A stretch of 64,000 nucleotides of DNA from positions 1,054,001-1,118,000 of the forward strand of contig OX639973.1 of the NCBI GenBank assembly GCA_951828385.1, written 5' to 3'. The notes beneath the pieces were generated by a model, which ran no database searches, had not been told where the DNA came from, and saw only the letters and a program-made list of their open reading frames with translations. Each line of letters begins with the position of its first letter. The first letter of the stretch is position 1. The position numbers were made by a program, and so were the translations under genes. Of this stretch, positions 8,303-16,374 are shown one piece after another. Origin of the DNA: an uncultured Poribacteria bacterium. GTDB lineage: Bacteria > Poribacteria > WGA-4E > WGA-3G.

Positions 8303-10189
8303 CTACTCGGCGTTCCTATCAACAACAAATCGAATGATACCACTGCCAGAAACGACATAGTCTGTGGACAGTTTATCAACATGTAAGGCTGTTCCCAAAG
8401 TATATCCGGTATTGCCGACGACCTGTTTTGCAGTGTTCATCACAGACATAACCGAGGGTGGCAAATTCGAGAATTCTTGACCTTGAACGGTGAGTCCGGG
8501 TTGCGGCACAGAAAGTTCCAAAATAATATTGGAATTGTTTTGCTCCCGTTTCAAGAGTTCGATTAACTGGTTGATATTTCTATGCCGAAAATTGTAGGGT
8601 GCGCGGGAACGCTGCCAAGACTGATAAAAATTCCCATTAGAAGCGAGGAGCATAACAAGTCCATCGGGAGTATCCTTCGGAATTGTAATTGTTCCTGTCA
8701 GGACTACTGGCATTTCAAGGTAGGGCTGCAAAGTTATTTCGACTGCGACGGTATCCCCCGGGCGATAGCGGAGTTTATCGACCCGCAGACTCTGGACCCT
8801 TGCCGTGCGTCGTTTATCCTCTATTTTGATATCAAAATCAACGCTTTCAACCTGAACCTTTGTGTAAGTGTTGCTGTCTAACAATGCCATTGGATACATG
8901 ACCGTCTGCATAACACCAGATGCTGGCGAACCACTGGAAGAAAAGACGTTCTTGTATGTCAATTTACGATTTGTGAGGTCAGGATGTTCTTCCAGGGTGA
9001 TAGTTGTCCCCACGTTGACCGTGTGGTCATGGAAGTAGAACTCCAGTGCATCTAAGAGGTAGGATGACCCTATTCCGGCATAGAGTCCAGATATGCCACG
9101 GTCTCTTATCACTTCATAATACTTTTCGTGCCGCTTCCCATCAGTTGTTTGGACATTGAGTTTGACGGGAATATAACTTGGATGTTTTCCAATGATACCC
9201 GCGATAGCAGTTTCTCGGTCTTGTACTAAGGTGCCGATGGGTTGTGTGGGAGCTGCGTATTTGGAGGAGCGACTGGTGCTCGGTAAAATAAAATGAACAT
9301 ATCCACCTGAAAGGGGTAGGTTCACATTACCTTCCGCCGACATAGAGTGTCCAAAAGCGAGGAGTTCATCGCCATCTACATAGGTGATAGTGCCGTATCC
9401 AAAAAACGAGACATCACCGCGCACCATTTCCATCCCAATTACCTGCCCTTCCTCAACGGGTGATTCCTTAATAGGCCCTCCGCCGCCTGATGCTTGAACA
9501 GGGTTAAAATTGAATTTGTCAAAAACGGGTTTGGCAAACCGCATGAGTTCTGGATTCAGCGGTGGATGTGCGAGCGGTATTGCCAACTGTGCAGATTTGG
9601 CTTGGGGAGATGTTCGGGCTACACTCTCAAACCACACCTCATCAAAACTGCGAGGCATCTGTGCGACTCTACCGTCCCGTATCAAAGATGGTCCCATATC
9701 CAATCCAGAATCCTGCGCTGCAGCTGCAGCGCCGAAGTCAAAAAGCTGCGTGCCTTGGTAACTTAAATTCGGTTCCATCCCACGCTCTGCTACTTTTACC
9801 ATCGCTTCAATCGGTGTGACACCAAAAAGATTCGCGTGTTCCCGCTGATTGAAGAACCCCAGTGAGAGTGCACCTATGAGCCGTCCATCAATATAGATCG
9901 GGCTGCCGCTCATGCCCCCTGCGACCCCGGTACGTTTAAAGTTCTCGCTGAGCCCTTTACACCATACGACATGCCATCCCGGGAAATAGTTATACTCAAC
10001 ACTTACAACTTCAAAATCAAATGCTTCCACCTCTATTCCTGAAAATACCGTGTAGCCCTTCCCCTGCATCCCCGGTTTCACCTCGGACAAGGGCATAAAC
10101 TTCTCAGCGTCCCACTTAATCTGTGCATGGCTATGATATGCAGTCAAGCAGAACACTATTATCAGTGCGCAAAGCCAAACCTTTTTCAC
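8303..10189 (-). CDS. SpoIVB/S55-type serine peptidase-domain protein, exported
   Basis: 628 residues with a signal peptide (1-22). Residues about 35-150 match the S55 fold of SpoIVB: a conserved GMQGKGYTVF segment and the nucleophile motif GGMSGSPIYI (91-100). A later LLAFGHSMS segment carries the conserved histidine-type block seen in these proteins. The C-terminal half is beta-rich and lacks other recognised motifs. In Bacillus, SpoIVB is a signalling protease, but non-sporulating phyla encode many S55 proteins of unknown role, and there are no sporulation genes here. There is no strong ribosome site in the 12 bases before the ATG, although AGGAG lies slightly further upstream. Catalytic activity is inferred only. 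Confidence 0.82.
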   Translation of the reverse strand: MKKVWLCALIIVFCLTAYHSHAQIKWDAEKFMPLSEVKPGMQGKGYTVFSGIEVEAFDFEVVSVEYNYFPGWHVVWCKGLSENFKRTGVAGGMSGSPIYIDGRLIGALSLGFFNQREHANLFGVTPIEAMVKVAERGMEPNLSYQGTQLFDFGAAAAAQDSGLDMGPSLIRDGRVAQMPRSFDEVWFESVARTSPQAKSAQLAIPLAHPPLNPELMRFAKPVFDKFNFNPVQASGGGGPIKESPVEEGQVIGMEMVRGDVSFFGYGTITYVDGDELLAFGHSMSAEGNVNLPLSGGYVHFILPSTSRSSKYAAPTQPIGTLVQDRETAIAGIIGKHPSYIPVKLNVQTTDGKRHEKYYEVIRDRGISGLYAGIGSSYLLDALEFYFHDHTVNVGTTITLEEHPDLTNRKLTYKNVFSSSGSPASGVMQTVMYPMALLDSNTYTKVQVESVDFDIKIEDKRRTARVQSLRVDKLRYRPGDTVAVEITLQPYLEMPVVLTGTITIPKDTPDGLVMLLASNGNFYQSWQRSRAPYNFRHRNINQLIELLKREQNNSNIILELSVPQPGLTVQGQEFSNLPPSVMSVMNTAKQVVGNTGYTLGTALHVDKLSTDYVVSGSGIIRFVVDRNAE

Positions 10190-10700
10190 AACTTTACTCC
10201 TCCCTAATCTGTTATGTTCACAACAATAATCTCAATTGCACATCAATTGAGCAATAGAGCCGTTTAATGCGTTTTCCTGTCGCCTTGTTTTCGGAATCTA
10301 AACCGCGTCAACAGGATCAACCTAACAGTCTTAATTTCTTTTTTCAAAGCGGCCGATCTGTTAGAAGGCTAAAGGCAAACGAAATGGCTCTGTGTAATGG
10401 CGTTTTGTCCAATACAGTCAAGACCTATATATTACATTATATCAAAATAGTGAATCCGATGTCAACCTGAATTGACAAAAAATTCCAAAATCCTTCTGTC
10501 AGCCAAGTCTTGATGGATGTGTAAATATTTTATCGCAACAAGTAGATTTGGGATGCACGATTTTTCATGTGTTCGTGCGTGTGATTAATTGTGTGAGCAC
10601 GATGGAGTTGTTTTCGGGAAGGGATTATGCGGTTATGAGGCAGTGACAATCGTTTTACACTGCCTCGTAATATCGGATTTATGCGGTGATGTACTTTACC

Positions 10701-10859
10701 TCACTTCCTTTTTTCTTTTTCACCTTCACCTTTTTTGGGCGGTTTCTGTCTTGGTGATATTTGTGATCCACGTGGTTTATAGCCGCCTTCGTGTATATCT
10801 TGTCCCCGTATTTTATCAGTTGTGATTTTATCAGTTGTGATATTCTTTCTCTTGTTCAT
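10701..10859 (-). CDS. Small very basic protein, 52 residues
   Basis: Short ORF with an excellent ribosome site (AAAGGAG, 8 bases before the ATG at 10859). The product is strongly basic and hydrophilic, rich in Lys, Arg, Pro and Gly. It begins with a duplicated ITTDK unit (residues 7-11 and 12-16), which is a 15-base direct repeat in DNA, continues with a GYKPRGSQISP segment and ends in a lysine/glutamate-rich tail. There is no hydrophobic segment or cysteine. It could be a nucleic-acid-binding peptide or a toxin/antitoxin-type fragment; no family is recognised. The Shine-Dalgarno site is the main reason to believe it. It stands alone, upstream of the S55 gene on the same strand. Confidence 0.5.
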   Translation of the reverse strand: MNKRKNITTDKITTDKIRGQDIHEGGYKPRGSQISPRQKPPKKGEGEKEKRK

Positions 10860-10938
10860 TATGTATGCTCCTTTGAAAATAGGTTAAACGTGAGTTTGAT
10901 AATTAAACGTGGGTTAGAAAATAAAATACAAATATCAA

Positions 10939-11171
10939 CGTAGGTTGGGTTGAGCGGTAAAACCACAGGCGCATTTTCGCTATACATAGCCTTTCGTTCT
11001 TCAATCAACCGTTGGGGTAGATAAGTTTAGCGAAACCCAACATCCCGAACCGTGTCGGTATCATAATGCGTTGGGTTTCACTCAGTTTTGGTGACTTCAG
11101 GTTTCTCTGTTCCCTTGAAAACTCTGTGCTATGTGCGATTTTTAGTAGGTCTCTGTTCAACCCAACCTACG
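10939..11171. repeat. MITE-like element with nested inverted repeats
   Basis: Perfect 15 bp terminal inverted repeats (CGTAGGTTGGGTTGA at 10939-10953, complement at 11157-11171) enclose a second inverted pair (CGAAACCCAAC at 11031-11041 and its complement, one mismatch, at 11070-11080). It contains no coding frame. The size (~233 bp) and structure fit a non-autonomous palindromic element. Confidence 0.6.
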
Positions 11172-11279
11172 GGACGCTTCAATTTTATTTTCAAACTCAT
11201 GTACTGCCACCGGAAATTTAGACCACTCTCTAAAACAAGATTGTGATACAATAACAATCTTATTGAAAGGAGAATTCCG

Positions 11280-11564
11280 ATGGCGAAACGAAGAAAATTC
11301 ACCCCTGAGTTTAAAGCAGAAGTCGTGCTTGAGGCACTCAGCGGTCAAAGTTCACAAGCAGAACTCTGTCGGCGCCATAACCTCAGCGAACAACAGCTCT
11401 CGAAGTGGAAGCAGCAAGTCGTTGAAAATGTGGCATCTGTATTTGCTTCCACGGATAAGCACTCCAGCGAGGCGACGGAGCGGATCGCTCAACTTGAGCA
11501 ACTTGTTGGTCGACTGACGTTGGCGTTGGAAATCCAAAAAAAAGCATTGACTTTGTTGGATTGA
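11280..11564 (+). CDS. IS3-family transposase OrfA, copy 1
   Basis: 94 residues. A helix-turn-helix of HTH_Tnp_1 type opens the protein (KFTPEFKAEVVLEAL through QLSKWKQQVVEN), and a leucine-zipper-like C-terminus follows (IAQLEQLVGRLTLALEIQKK). A ribosome site (GAAAGGAG) precedes the ATG. An A-rich run near the 3' end (CCAAAAAAAAGC) is where frameshifting into orfB would occur in this family. The protein binds element ends. Confidence 0.92.
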   Translation: MAKRRKFTPEFKAEVVLEALSGQSSQAELCRRHNLSEQQLSKWKQQVVENVASVFASTDKHSSEATERIAQLEQLVGRLTLALEIQKKALTLLD

Positions 11565-12111
11565 ATCCATCTCAACAGCGATGCCTCATTGAGACGTTGC
11601 GCAAGGAGTATTCAGTGCGACAGATTTGTGAAACGTTGGGTTTCAACAAGAGTACCTTCTATTATCAACCGAAAGTCGATCCGTCTGAAGACGTTCTACG
11701 AGATGAAATAGAGACGTTAGCTGCTCGGTATCCGACCTATGGATATAGGCGCATCAGAGCGTTGCTACTGCGTCAAGGATACACCGTCGGGTATAAACGC
11801 GTTGCCCGGTTGATGAGAGAAGAGAACCTCTCGGTTTGCGTCAAACGGGTTTGCTGTCAAACCACGAGATCGTCGGAGACAACCGGGTTTCGGTGGGTGA
11901 ATCGCTTGGAGTCCCTTGAGGTTTCTGCCCCCGATCAGGTCTGGGTTGGCGATATTACCTACGTTCGCCTGAAAGGACGCTTCGTCTATGTCGCGCTTCT
12001 CATGGATGTCTTCACTCGCATGATTAGAGGGTGGCATCTGAGTCAGCATTTGACGCATTCTCTAACTTTGAAACCCTTGGAAGATGCATTACACCAAAGC
12101 GGGTCTCCAGG
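11561..12111 (+). pseudogene. IS3-family transposase OrfB, copy 1, truncated
   Basis: It starts 4 bases before the end of orfA. The N-terminal HTH_21 region and the first catalytic Asp (VGDITYV) of the rve integrase core are intact. Homology ends at about 12111 after ALHQSG. The frame then runs 34 bases into a second IS left end and stops at 12145. The second Asp and the Glu are lost, so no active transposase is made. Confidence 0.9.
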
Positions 12112-12163
12112 TGTACTGCCACCGGAAATTCGGGCCACTCTCTAAGACAAGATTGTGGTATAA
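12112..12163 (+). repeat. Orphan 52 bp left end of an IS3 element
   Basis: TGTACTGCCACCGGAAATTC and the following ~32 bases match the left ends at 11200 and (reverse) 19514, in the same orientation as copy 1. It is a scar of a second copy that inserted into orfB and was then deleted, together with the 3' part of copy 1. Confidence 0.85.
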
Positions 12164-12250
12164 CATGAGTTTGATAACAGACAAATAAATCAAGGCTTCC
12201 ATTTATCCCTCCAGTACATTTGTTTGACTTGGGCACAGGGGGCGGTCTGA

Positions 12251-13333
12251 TTATCGTGCGGACTTCTCCCTGTTACACCTTTTACAAAGCATCTGGCAAT
12301 TATCCTCGTTGGTCTTGCCGCCCTCGGACCAGGGTGTGATATGGTCTGCTTCCATCTCTTTGATTATGAATTCGTCGTCACACCTAACACAAATGCCTGA
12401 CTGTTTTTCGTAGACCTTTTGCTTCATGCTGGGTGAAAAGGCGCGTATGTTCAGGTGTTTCTCCTCGCGAGTCAGAATGTACTCGTATATACCTGCTTTC
12501 CGTTCCACATCATCGTCAAATACAAGGCAGGCGGTTTCCTCCTCAATCTCATCAGCGTTAAGATCGGTGTCTCCAAAGGCGTTGTACAGCGAACCCCAAT
12601 CTACGCCCTTCATGGCTGGTCTTGTGTTTGTGAAAGTGGATTCAACCCAATCAATCACCGATTGAAAATACTCCCATAGGGGCGATGCGTCTTCGTCGTG
12701 CTGATGCTTCCCCATGTAGTCTTCAATCGAGTCTCTGCTGACCCACTTAATCACTGTCTCCAGGTAATCTTGTCGGATTGGCGAGCCATTGACATAGGCA
12801 TTGCCGATTTTGTAGGCAACGCAACCGGTCCGACTAAAATATCGCTTGGCATCTGACAACCAGGTTCCGGCGTAAACAGCATTACGCAACTCTTGATTTG
12901 TCAACTTCTTTCCCGCAATGTTGATCGTCTTGAACCACTCCAACTTCTCGCTGTCTGTCCCACTACAGACGTAGACCATTAACTTGTAATCCAATATCAA
13001 TTCTTGTTTGTCTGATGGGAGATTGTGGAAGTATTGATTATTGAACGAAAAATCCCCATCCACATACTGCGCAATGGAGATTGTACGCTGCTGTCCGTCA
13101 ATGATTTCGTATTCTCCGTTTTCCCGATCCGACCAGTACATCACGTTCAATGGGAATCCTTTCAGGATGGAGTCAATGACGGCATTGCGTTCCTTGTCTT
13201 TGTAGATAAACTCCCGTTGAAATGGTGGACGTATATCCAATTTGCCGCCGTACCCGGTCACGCCGCCTTCGCCATCGTCGCTGTAATCCTCGACAAGCTC
13301 TCGCACCGTGAGGTCTAACAACTCAATTTTCAT
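12251..13333 (-). CDS. DUF262 (GmrS/ParB-like) protein with C-terminal HNH nuclease
   Basis: 360 residues. The DUF262 domain spans about 1-250 with the signature PPFQREFIY (36-44) and DGQQRTISI (79-87), the NTP-binding and hydrolysis motif of the GmrSD/DndB-like superfamily. The C-terminal HNH finger (315-354) has CVRC, DHITPWSEGG and CKRCN. This architecture is that of type IV (modification-dependent) restriction enzymes, or of nucleases paired with a methyltransferase. The ATG overlaps the methyltransferase stop codon in an ATGA configuration (13330-13333), so the two proteins are translationally coupled. That makes a functional pair, restriction plus protection, likely. No homology to R.EcoRI is visible. 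Confidence 0.88.
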   Translation of the reverse strand: MKIELLDLTVRELVEDYSDDGEGGVTGYGGKLDIRPPFQREFIYKDKERNAVIDSILKGFPLNVMYWSDRENGEYEIIDGQQRTISIAQYVDGDFSFNNQYFHNLPSDKQELILDYKLMVYVCSGTDSEKLEWFKTINIAGKKLTNQELRNAVYAGTWLSDAKRYFSRTGCVAYKIGNAYVNGSPIRQDYLETVIKWVSRDSIEDYMGKHQHDEDASPLWEYFQSVIDWVESTFTNTRPAMKGVDWGSLYNAFGDTDLNADEIEEETACLVFDDDVERKAGIYEYILTREEKHLNIRAFSPSMKQKVYEKQSGICVRCDDEFIIKEMEADHITPWSEGGKTNEDNCQMLCKRCNREKSAR

Positions 13334-14334
13334 TGCTGTATCCTCTTGTTACGGATAACGATGCGCACGTAGGTAGGCTTTCCGTCTATTGCACCATCCT
13401 TATCCTTGATAAGTCCATGAGGTTTGATGGGAACATTAGCATTTGCCCTTATATCATTCGCACTTACGATCTCGAACTGATCAGGGCTATGTTTGTCTAA
13501 AAAACTAATCGGAACCCCCATCGGACCGGCAAAGTCCACTGGAATATCAGCCGTTTTATTCACATTGATGGCATCATAGTTATCGTATTTAGGATATTCA
13601 TCAGGAGAGTATTTCTTGTAAAGGATTAGGTCTTCGTGCCGCTTCCTATGGTCGAGGTTGGTGAACCAACTAGCGTTTCCTAACCTGCCTTTTACGATGT
13701 TATCTACCAGTTTGTAAGCACTGCCCTCTCTTTTAGTTTCGACCAATTCCCGTGCATAATCTTCCGGCACGTCAAAAAGCATATCTTTGCCAGCCGGACC
13801 ATGACCAAGCCACAACCTGCCACTCTTGATTAGGGGAAATACCTCTTTGTATGTTATCGCGTTCATGCTCCCAATGACGACAAATTTTTTCCCGTATTCG
13901 ACCAGTTGCGCGATATACTCCCTGAACAATGAAAACGGCGGATTTGTAACCACAATGTCTGCCTGTTTAAGCAACTCAGTACATTCCGGGTTCCTGAAAT
14001 CACCGTCTTCGTTAAGTTGAAATACGGTGGGTTCTGTTTCATTGCCGACATACTCAACTCCGGCAGCAGCTTCCATGTCGTGTTTACTGAACATCTCTGT
14101 CTGCCGATTTTTGTAGCAGGTTGTGATCAGTTTTTTGAGTCCAAGTTTCTCGAAATTCAAGTGAAAGTAGTGAAAGAAATTGCTGATGGTAGGATCGTCG
14201 CAATTGCAGTAAACAGTCTTGCCGCGAAAATGCTTCCTATAATGCTTTAGCTCTTTCTCGATGTCCGGGAGTTGTGTGTAAAATTCATCCTGCTTTGCTC
14301 TATTCGCAGCGTGCAGAGACTTGTTCCGCGCCAT
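13330..14334 (-). CDS. EcoRI-type adenine-specific DNA methyltransferase
   Basis: 334 residues, close to the length of M.EcoRI and similar in nearly every block: DEFYTQLPDIEKEL near the start, VYCNCDDPTISNFFHYF (41-57, with the acidic SAM-binding region), and the catalytic DIVVTNPPFSLFREY (126-140, N6-adenine NPPF motif). Later come NLDHRKRHEDLILYKKYS and the segment EYPKYDNYDAINVNKT, with GVPISFLDKHSPDQFEIV near the end. It should methylate adenine in a short target, possibly related to GAATTC, though specificity cannot be read from sequence. It is coupled to the DUF262-HNH gene by a 4-base overlap. The 370 bases upstream carry direct repeats. Confidence 0.95.
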   Translation of the reverse strand: MARNKSLHAANRAKQDEFYTQLPDIEKELKHYRKHFRGKTVYCNCDDPTISNFFHYFHLNFEKLGLKKLITTCYKNRQTEMFSKHDMEAAAGVEYVGNETEPTVFQLNEDGDFRNPECTELLKQADIVVTNPPFSLFREYIAQLVEYGKKFVVIGSMNAITYKEVFPLIKSGRLWLGHGPAGKDMLFDVPEDYARELVETKREGSAYKLVDNIVKGRLGNASWFTNLDHRKRHEDLILYKKYSPDEYPKYDNYDAINVNKTADIPVDFAGPMGVPISFLDKHSPDQFEIVSANDIRANANVPIKPHGLIKDKDGAIDGKPTYVRIVIRNKRIQQ

Positions 14335-14596
14335 AATATGTCCCCCTATAATTCCCTATTGTAAGGTGCTGTGTAGATACTATTTTTCCTGATTGCGAGA
14401 TAAACCTCACATTCTTCAGTGATGGCATTTCCTCGACTCGCTTGTCGATCCTGAATAATGTCCGATAAGCCCTGTTACCAAACATCCTTTTAGATATTGG
14501 TGACAGTTTACCCTGAAATCGCACGCAGATCCGTCCATTGTGATGGGCTATGAACCGAAAGTCAAAAAGCAGACAACTCCGCAGCTGATAGATATT

Positions 14597-14630
14597 CGCA
14601 ATAAGTAGTTTCGGGCTTGGTTAATTTTGG
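14597..14630 (+). repeat. Direct repeat, copy A (GCAATAAGTAGTT type)
   Basis: Begins CGCAATAAGTAGTT and continues with a GGG(C/A)TTGGTTAA block shared with copy C at 15564-15596, about 80% identical over 32 bases. Copy B at 14677 shares only the first ~14 bases. Confidence 0.75.
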
Positions 14631-14676
14631 GTTCACGATATTTCGGGATCAGATTATCTGTCTTTAAAGAACGCAT

Positions 14677-14698
14677 GCAATAAGTAGTTTTAGACTTA
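14677..14698 (+). repeat. Direct repeat, copy B, just downstream of the HNH stop codon
   Basis: GCAATAAGTAGTTTTAGACT shares its first 14 bases with copies A and C. It ends less than 10 bases from the stop codon of the HNH gene. Confidence 0.65.
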
Positions 14699-14706
14699 AA
14701 AATTCT

Positions 14707-15519
14707 TTATTGGAAAATCCCCACATTTCGCCATAACTGTTGCCAATCATCGTAGTCAAACTCACTAATATACACTAATCCTTTAACCATAGTTTCAATA
14801 AGGTGTTCAAGATCTTCTATGTAGCAACTTGAAAAGACAAAACTGCTTATTCTTCCTCCAGTTCCCCTGCCATACGGTTCGGCTATCATAGTATAGAGAG
14901 AATGTCGTTCAGACATTATTTTTTCAAAAAACTCTCTCGGGGATTGGTCTTCAAAATACTCTGGATGATAGAAATTTGCAAGCGTTACGAGAATAAATAT
15001 GAGGGCATTACTATACTCGTCCCTTGCATTTAGTATGTCAATGTTTTTTTTTCCCTTAATCTTTTCCGTAAATTGTTGTGACAATTCTGTTTTCAATTTT
15101 GGGAGTGATTTAATAAAAATTACTTCAAGTTCAAAACTAGCTTCTTGTATGAAATTCAATCTGCTCTGGCGTTTATCCTTTGGTTGATTGCCACTACTTT
15201 TTTCCCCAGTTCGCCTTTTAATATCACTTTTATTTAATTCTTCTCGTCGCGAATCTACAGTCACAAGCCATCTATCACGACACGTAGTGACGTAATTTTG
15301 ATCGTGACTTCGTGTAAAGCCCCCCTTTTGTTGTGTTTTGTTGTGGCATTCAAGGCAGAGAACAGCAAGGTTTTCAAAATGGTGATTCTGTGGGTCTCCA
15401 TCAATATGATGAATTTGGATGCCTTTTTCTTTTTCGTTACATATACAGCATGTGCCGTCAGATAACCAACGCACATGAGATGCTATCTCTTTAGGAATTG
15501 TTGTTCTTTGTTTTGCCAT
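14707..15519 (-). CDS. HNH endonuclease-domain protein with alpha-helical C-terminus
   Basis: 270 residues. The N-terminal HNH finger is complete: CCIC (24-27), IHHIDGDPQNH (36-46), then LAVLCLECHNK (51-61) with two CxxC zinc pairs. The middle (about 75-115) is basic and polar. The remaining ~150 residues are predicted helical without a family I recognise. Composition is clearly more AT-rich than in the methyltransferase gene, suggesting separate acquisition. It sits between the EcoRI-type methyltransferase and the winged-helix gene, and the direct repeats GCAATAAGTAGTT lie on both sides. It may be a restriction nuclease, a homing-type nuclease cassette or a phage-defence effector. Confidence 0.8.
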   Translation of the reverse strand: MAKQRTTIPKEIASHVRWLSDGTCCICNEKEKGIQIHHIDGDPQNHHFENLAVLCLECHNKTQQKGGFTRSHDQNYVTTCRDRWLVTVDSRREELNKSDIKRRTGEKSSGNQPKDKRQSRLNFIQEASFELEVIFIKSLPKLKTELSQQFTEKIKGKKNIDILNARDEYSNALIFILVTLANFYHPEYFEDQSPREFFEKIMSERHSLYTMIAEPYGRGTGGRISSFVFSSCYIEDLEHLIETMVKGLVYISEFDYDDWQQLWRNVGIFQ

Positions 15520-15563
15520 GATAGGTCATTTTATTAGGCAATAAGAAATTTTGGAATTAAAAA

Positions 15564-15596
15564 CGCAATAAGTAGTTCTGGGATTGGTTAAATTGG
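15564..15596 (+). repeat. Direct repeat, copy C, upstream of the HNH gene
   Basis: CGCAATAAGTAGTTCTGGG followed by ATTGGTTAA; about 80% identical to copy A over 32 bases. It lies 44 bases before the HNH start. A further GCAATAAG octamer occurs at about 15538. Confidence 0.75.
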
Positions 15597-15626
15597 ATAT
15601 AACATTTCTTAATCAGTAGTTAGGTC

Positions 15627-15935
15627 TTATTCAGGAAGGGTTAATCGATTCCATTCTGCATCGGTGAGTCGCCAACCATTTCTCTGCTTGCCTGACTTAC
15701 TCCACGAACACTCAACCCGATGATCATCTTCCAGCTTGTCAAGAATTTTCCTATGTATCCGACCGGGCGACTTTGCTGTTTCTGTGTTCTCGTATGTCCC
15801 CATTTCTTTCCCTATATCCGCAGCACGGATATAATCATGTCGTCCCCTCTCACGTGCGTTCTTTAGAAGAACATGTATGACTGCATCCTCCAGCAGTGCT
15901 ATCGCTTGATCTGTGAGTAATCTTGCGTGATTCAT
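15627..15935 (-). CDS. Small winged-helix-like protein
   Basis: 102 residues, started at the second of two close ATGs because AGGAGA sits 8-9 bases before 15935 and would overlap the ATG at 15944. The sequence is helical at the N-terminus (LLTDQAIALLEDAVIHVLLK). A helix-turn-helix-like segment follows (YIRAADIGKEMGTYE), then IHRKILDKLEDDHRVE, and it ends with a basic beta-wing (WSKSGKQRNGWRLT). This is typical of small DNA-binding winged-helix regulators. It lies between the coiled-coil gene and the HNH gene in the same orientation and may be the controller of the nuclease/methyltransferase block. That role is inferred from position. Confidence 0.65.
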   Translation of the reverse strand: MNHARLLTDQAIALLEDAVIHVLLKNARERGRHDYIRAADIGKEMGTYENTETAKSPGRIHRKILDKLEDDHRVECSWSKSGKQRNGWRLTDAEWNRLTLPE

Positions 15936-16018
15936 CTGTAACATCTCCTATTACTTTAGAGACAGAGAGAATGAAGCGGTTAAGTAGATTCTCTCTGTCT
16001 CCTATTTTGAAATGAGGA

Positions 16019-16267
16019 TTAGCAAATTCCGTGAGTATGAATGTATGGATCCTCTTTGCAGTTATCTTCACTTTCTGGTTTCTGCAAAGATAAGGCAAAG
16101 TTGATCGCCCAAGCATCAGCTGGGCTTAATTTAGTGTTCGCGGTTTTTTGTTCAAGCATTTCGGAGAGCATCTTTATCATCTCTTGTTGATGCTCTATAA
16201 CTACCCGATTTTGAATTGCGATTAATTCTATTGCTTCCGAGAGACGCTTAATCTGTTTAACGCTCAT
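16019..16267 (-). CDS. Small coiled-coil protein, first gene behind the island promoter
   Basis: 82 residues. A strong ribosome site (AGGAGG, 8 bases before the ATG) supports it. Residues 1-42 form a heptad-like amphipathic helix (IKRLSEAIELIAIQNRVV and onwards, MIKMLSEMLEQK), followed by a short helix around SPADAWAINFALSLQ and a polar tail. No family is recognised. It could be an antitoxin-like, adaptor or regulatory peptide for the downstream genes. It is the first gene after the promoter at 16375-16403, followed by the winged-helix, HNH, methyltransferase and DUF262-HNH genes on the same strand. Confidence 0.6.
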   Translation of the reverse strand: MSVKQIKRLSEAIELIAIQNRVVIEHQQEMIKMLSEMLEQKTANTKLSPADAWAINFALSLQKPESEDNCKEDPYIHTHGIC

Positions 16268-16318
16268 GGTATAAAACCTCCTTGAAGGGCGTGCAGGTTT
16301 AGGTTATGATATACAATT

Positions 16319-16372
16319 CCTTGGTAGTAAGACAATTGAATTATGGTTGGTTCTTTCATCTTACTATCAAGG
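16319..16372. promoter_or_regulatory. Inverted repeat at the island promoter (operator or 5' UTR hairpin)
   Basis: CCTTGGTAGTAAGA (16319-16332) and TCTTACTATCAAGG (16359-16372) form a 14 bp inverted repeat with one mismatch. The promoter-proximal arm starts 3 bases after the -10 box, so it covers the expected transcription start. It could be a repressor operator or a leader hairpin. Confidence 0.55.
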
Positions 16373-16374
16373 GT

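Larger units (their letters stand above)
10190..11199. other. Thousand-base spacer with one tiny gene and a palindromic repeat element
   Basis: Between the S55 gene and the first IS3 copy I find only the 52-codon minus-strand gene at 10701-10859 and the inverted-repeat element at 10939-11171. The stretch 10210-10700 has short plus-strand frames without ribosome sites and looks non-coding. Confidence 0.6.
11200..12111 (+). mobile_element. IS3-family element, copy 1, 3'-truncated
   Basis: The left end begins TGTACTGCCACCGG, the same terminal sequence as complete copies at 19514 and 23676. It then carries orfA and the first two thirds of orfB. The element stops at about 12111, where the left end of another copy in the same orientation begins. 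The catalytic D-D-E region after the first Asp is missing, so the copy is dead. Confidence 0.9.
14335..14706. other. Spacer between HNH and methyltransferase genes
   Basis: 372 bases with no credible gene; a minus-strand frame reaching into the methyltransferase start has no family resemblance. It contains two of the three GCAATAAGTAGTT direct repeats and probably the methyltransferase promoter, which I could not place convincingly. Confidence 0.5.

Noticed and set aside
14300-14524. A 74-codon minus-strand frame overlapping the methyltransferase start
   Set aside because: No ribosome site or family resemblance; the methyltransferase start is well supported by M.EcoRI similarity.
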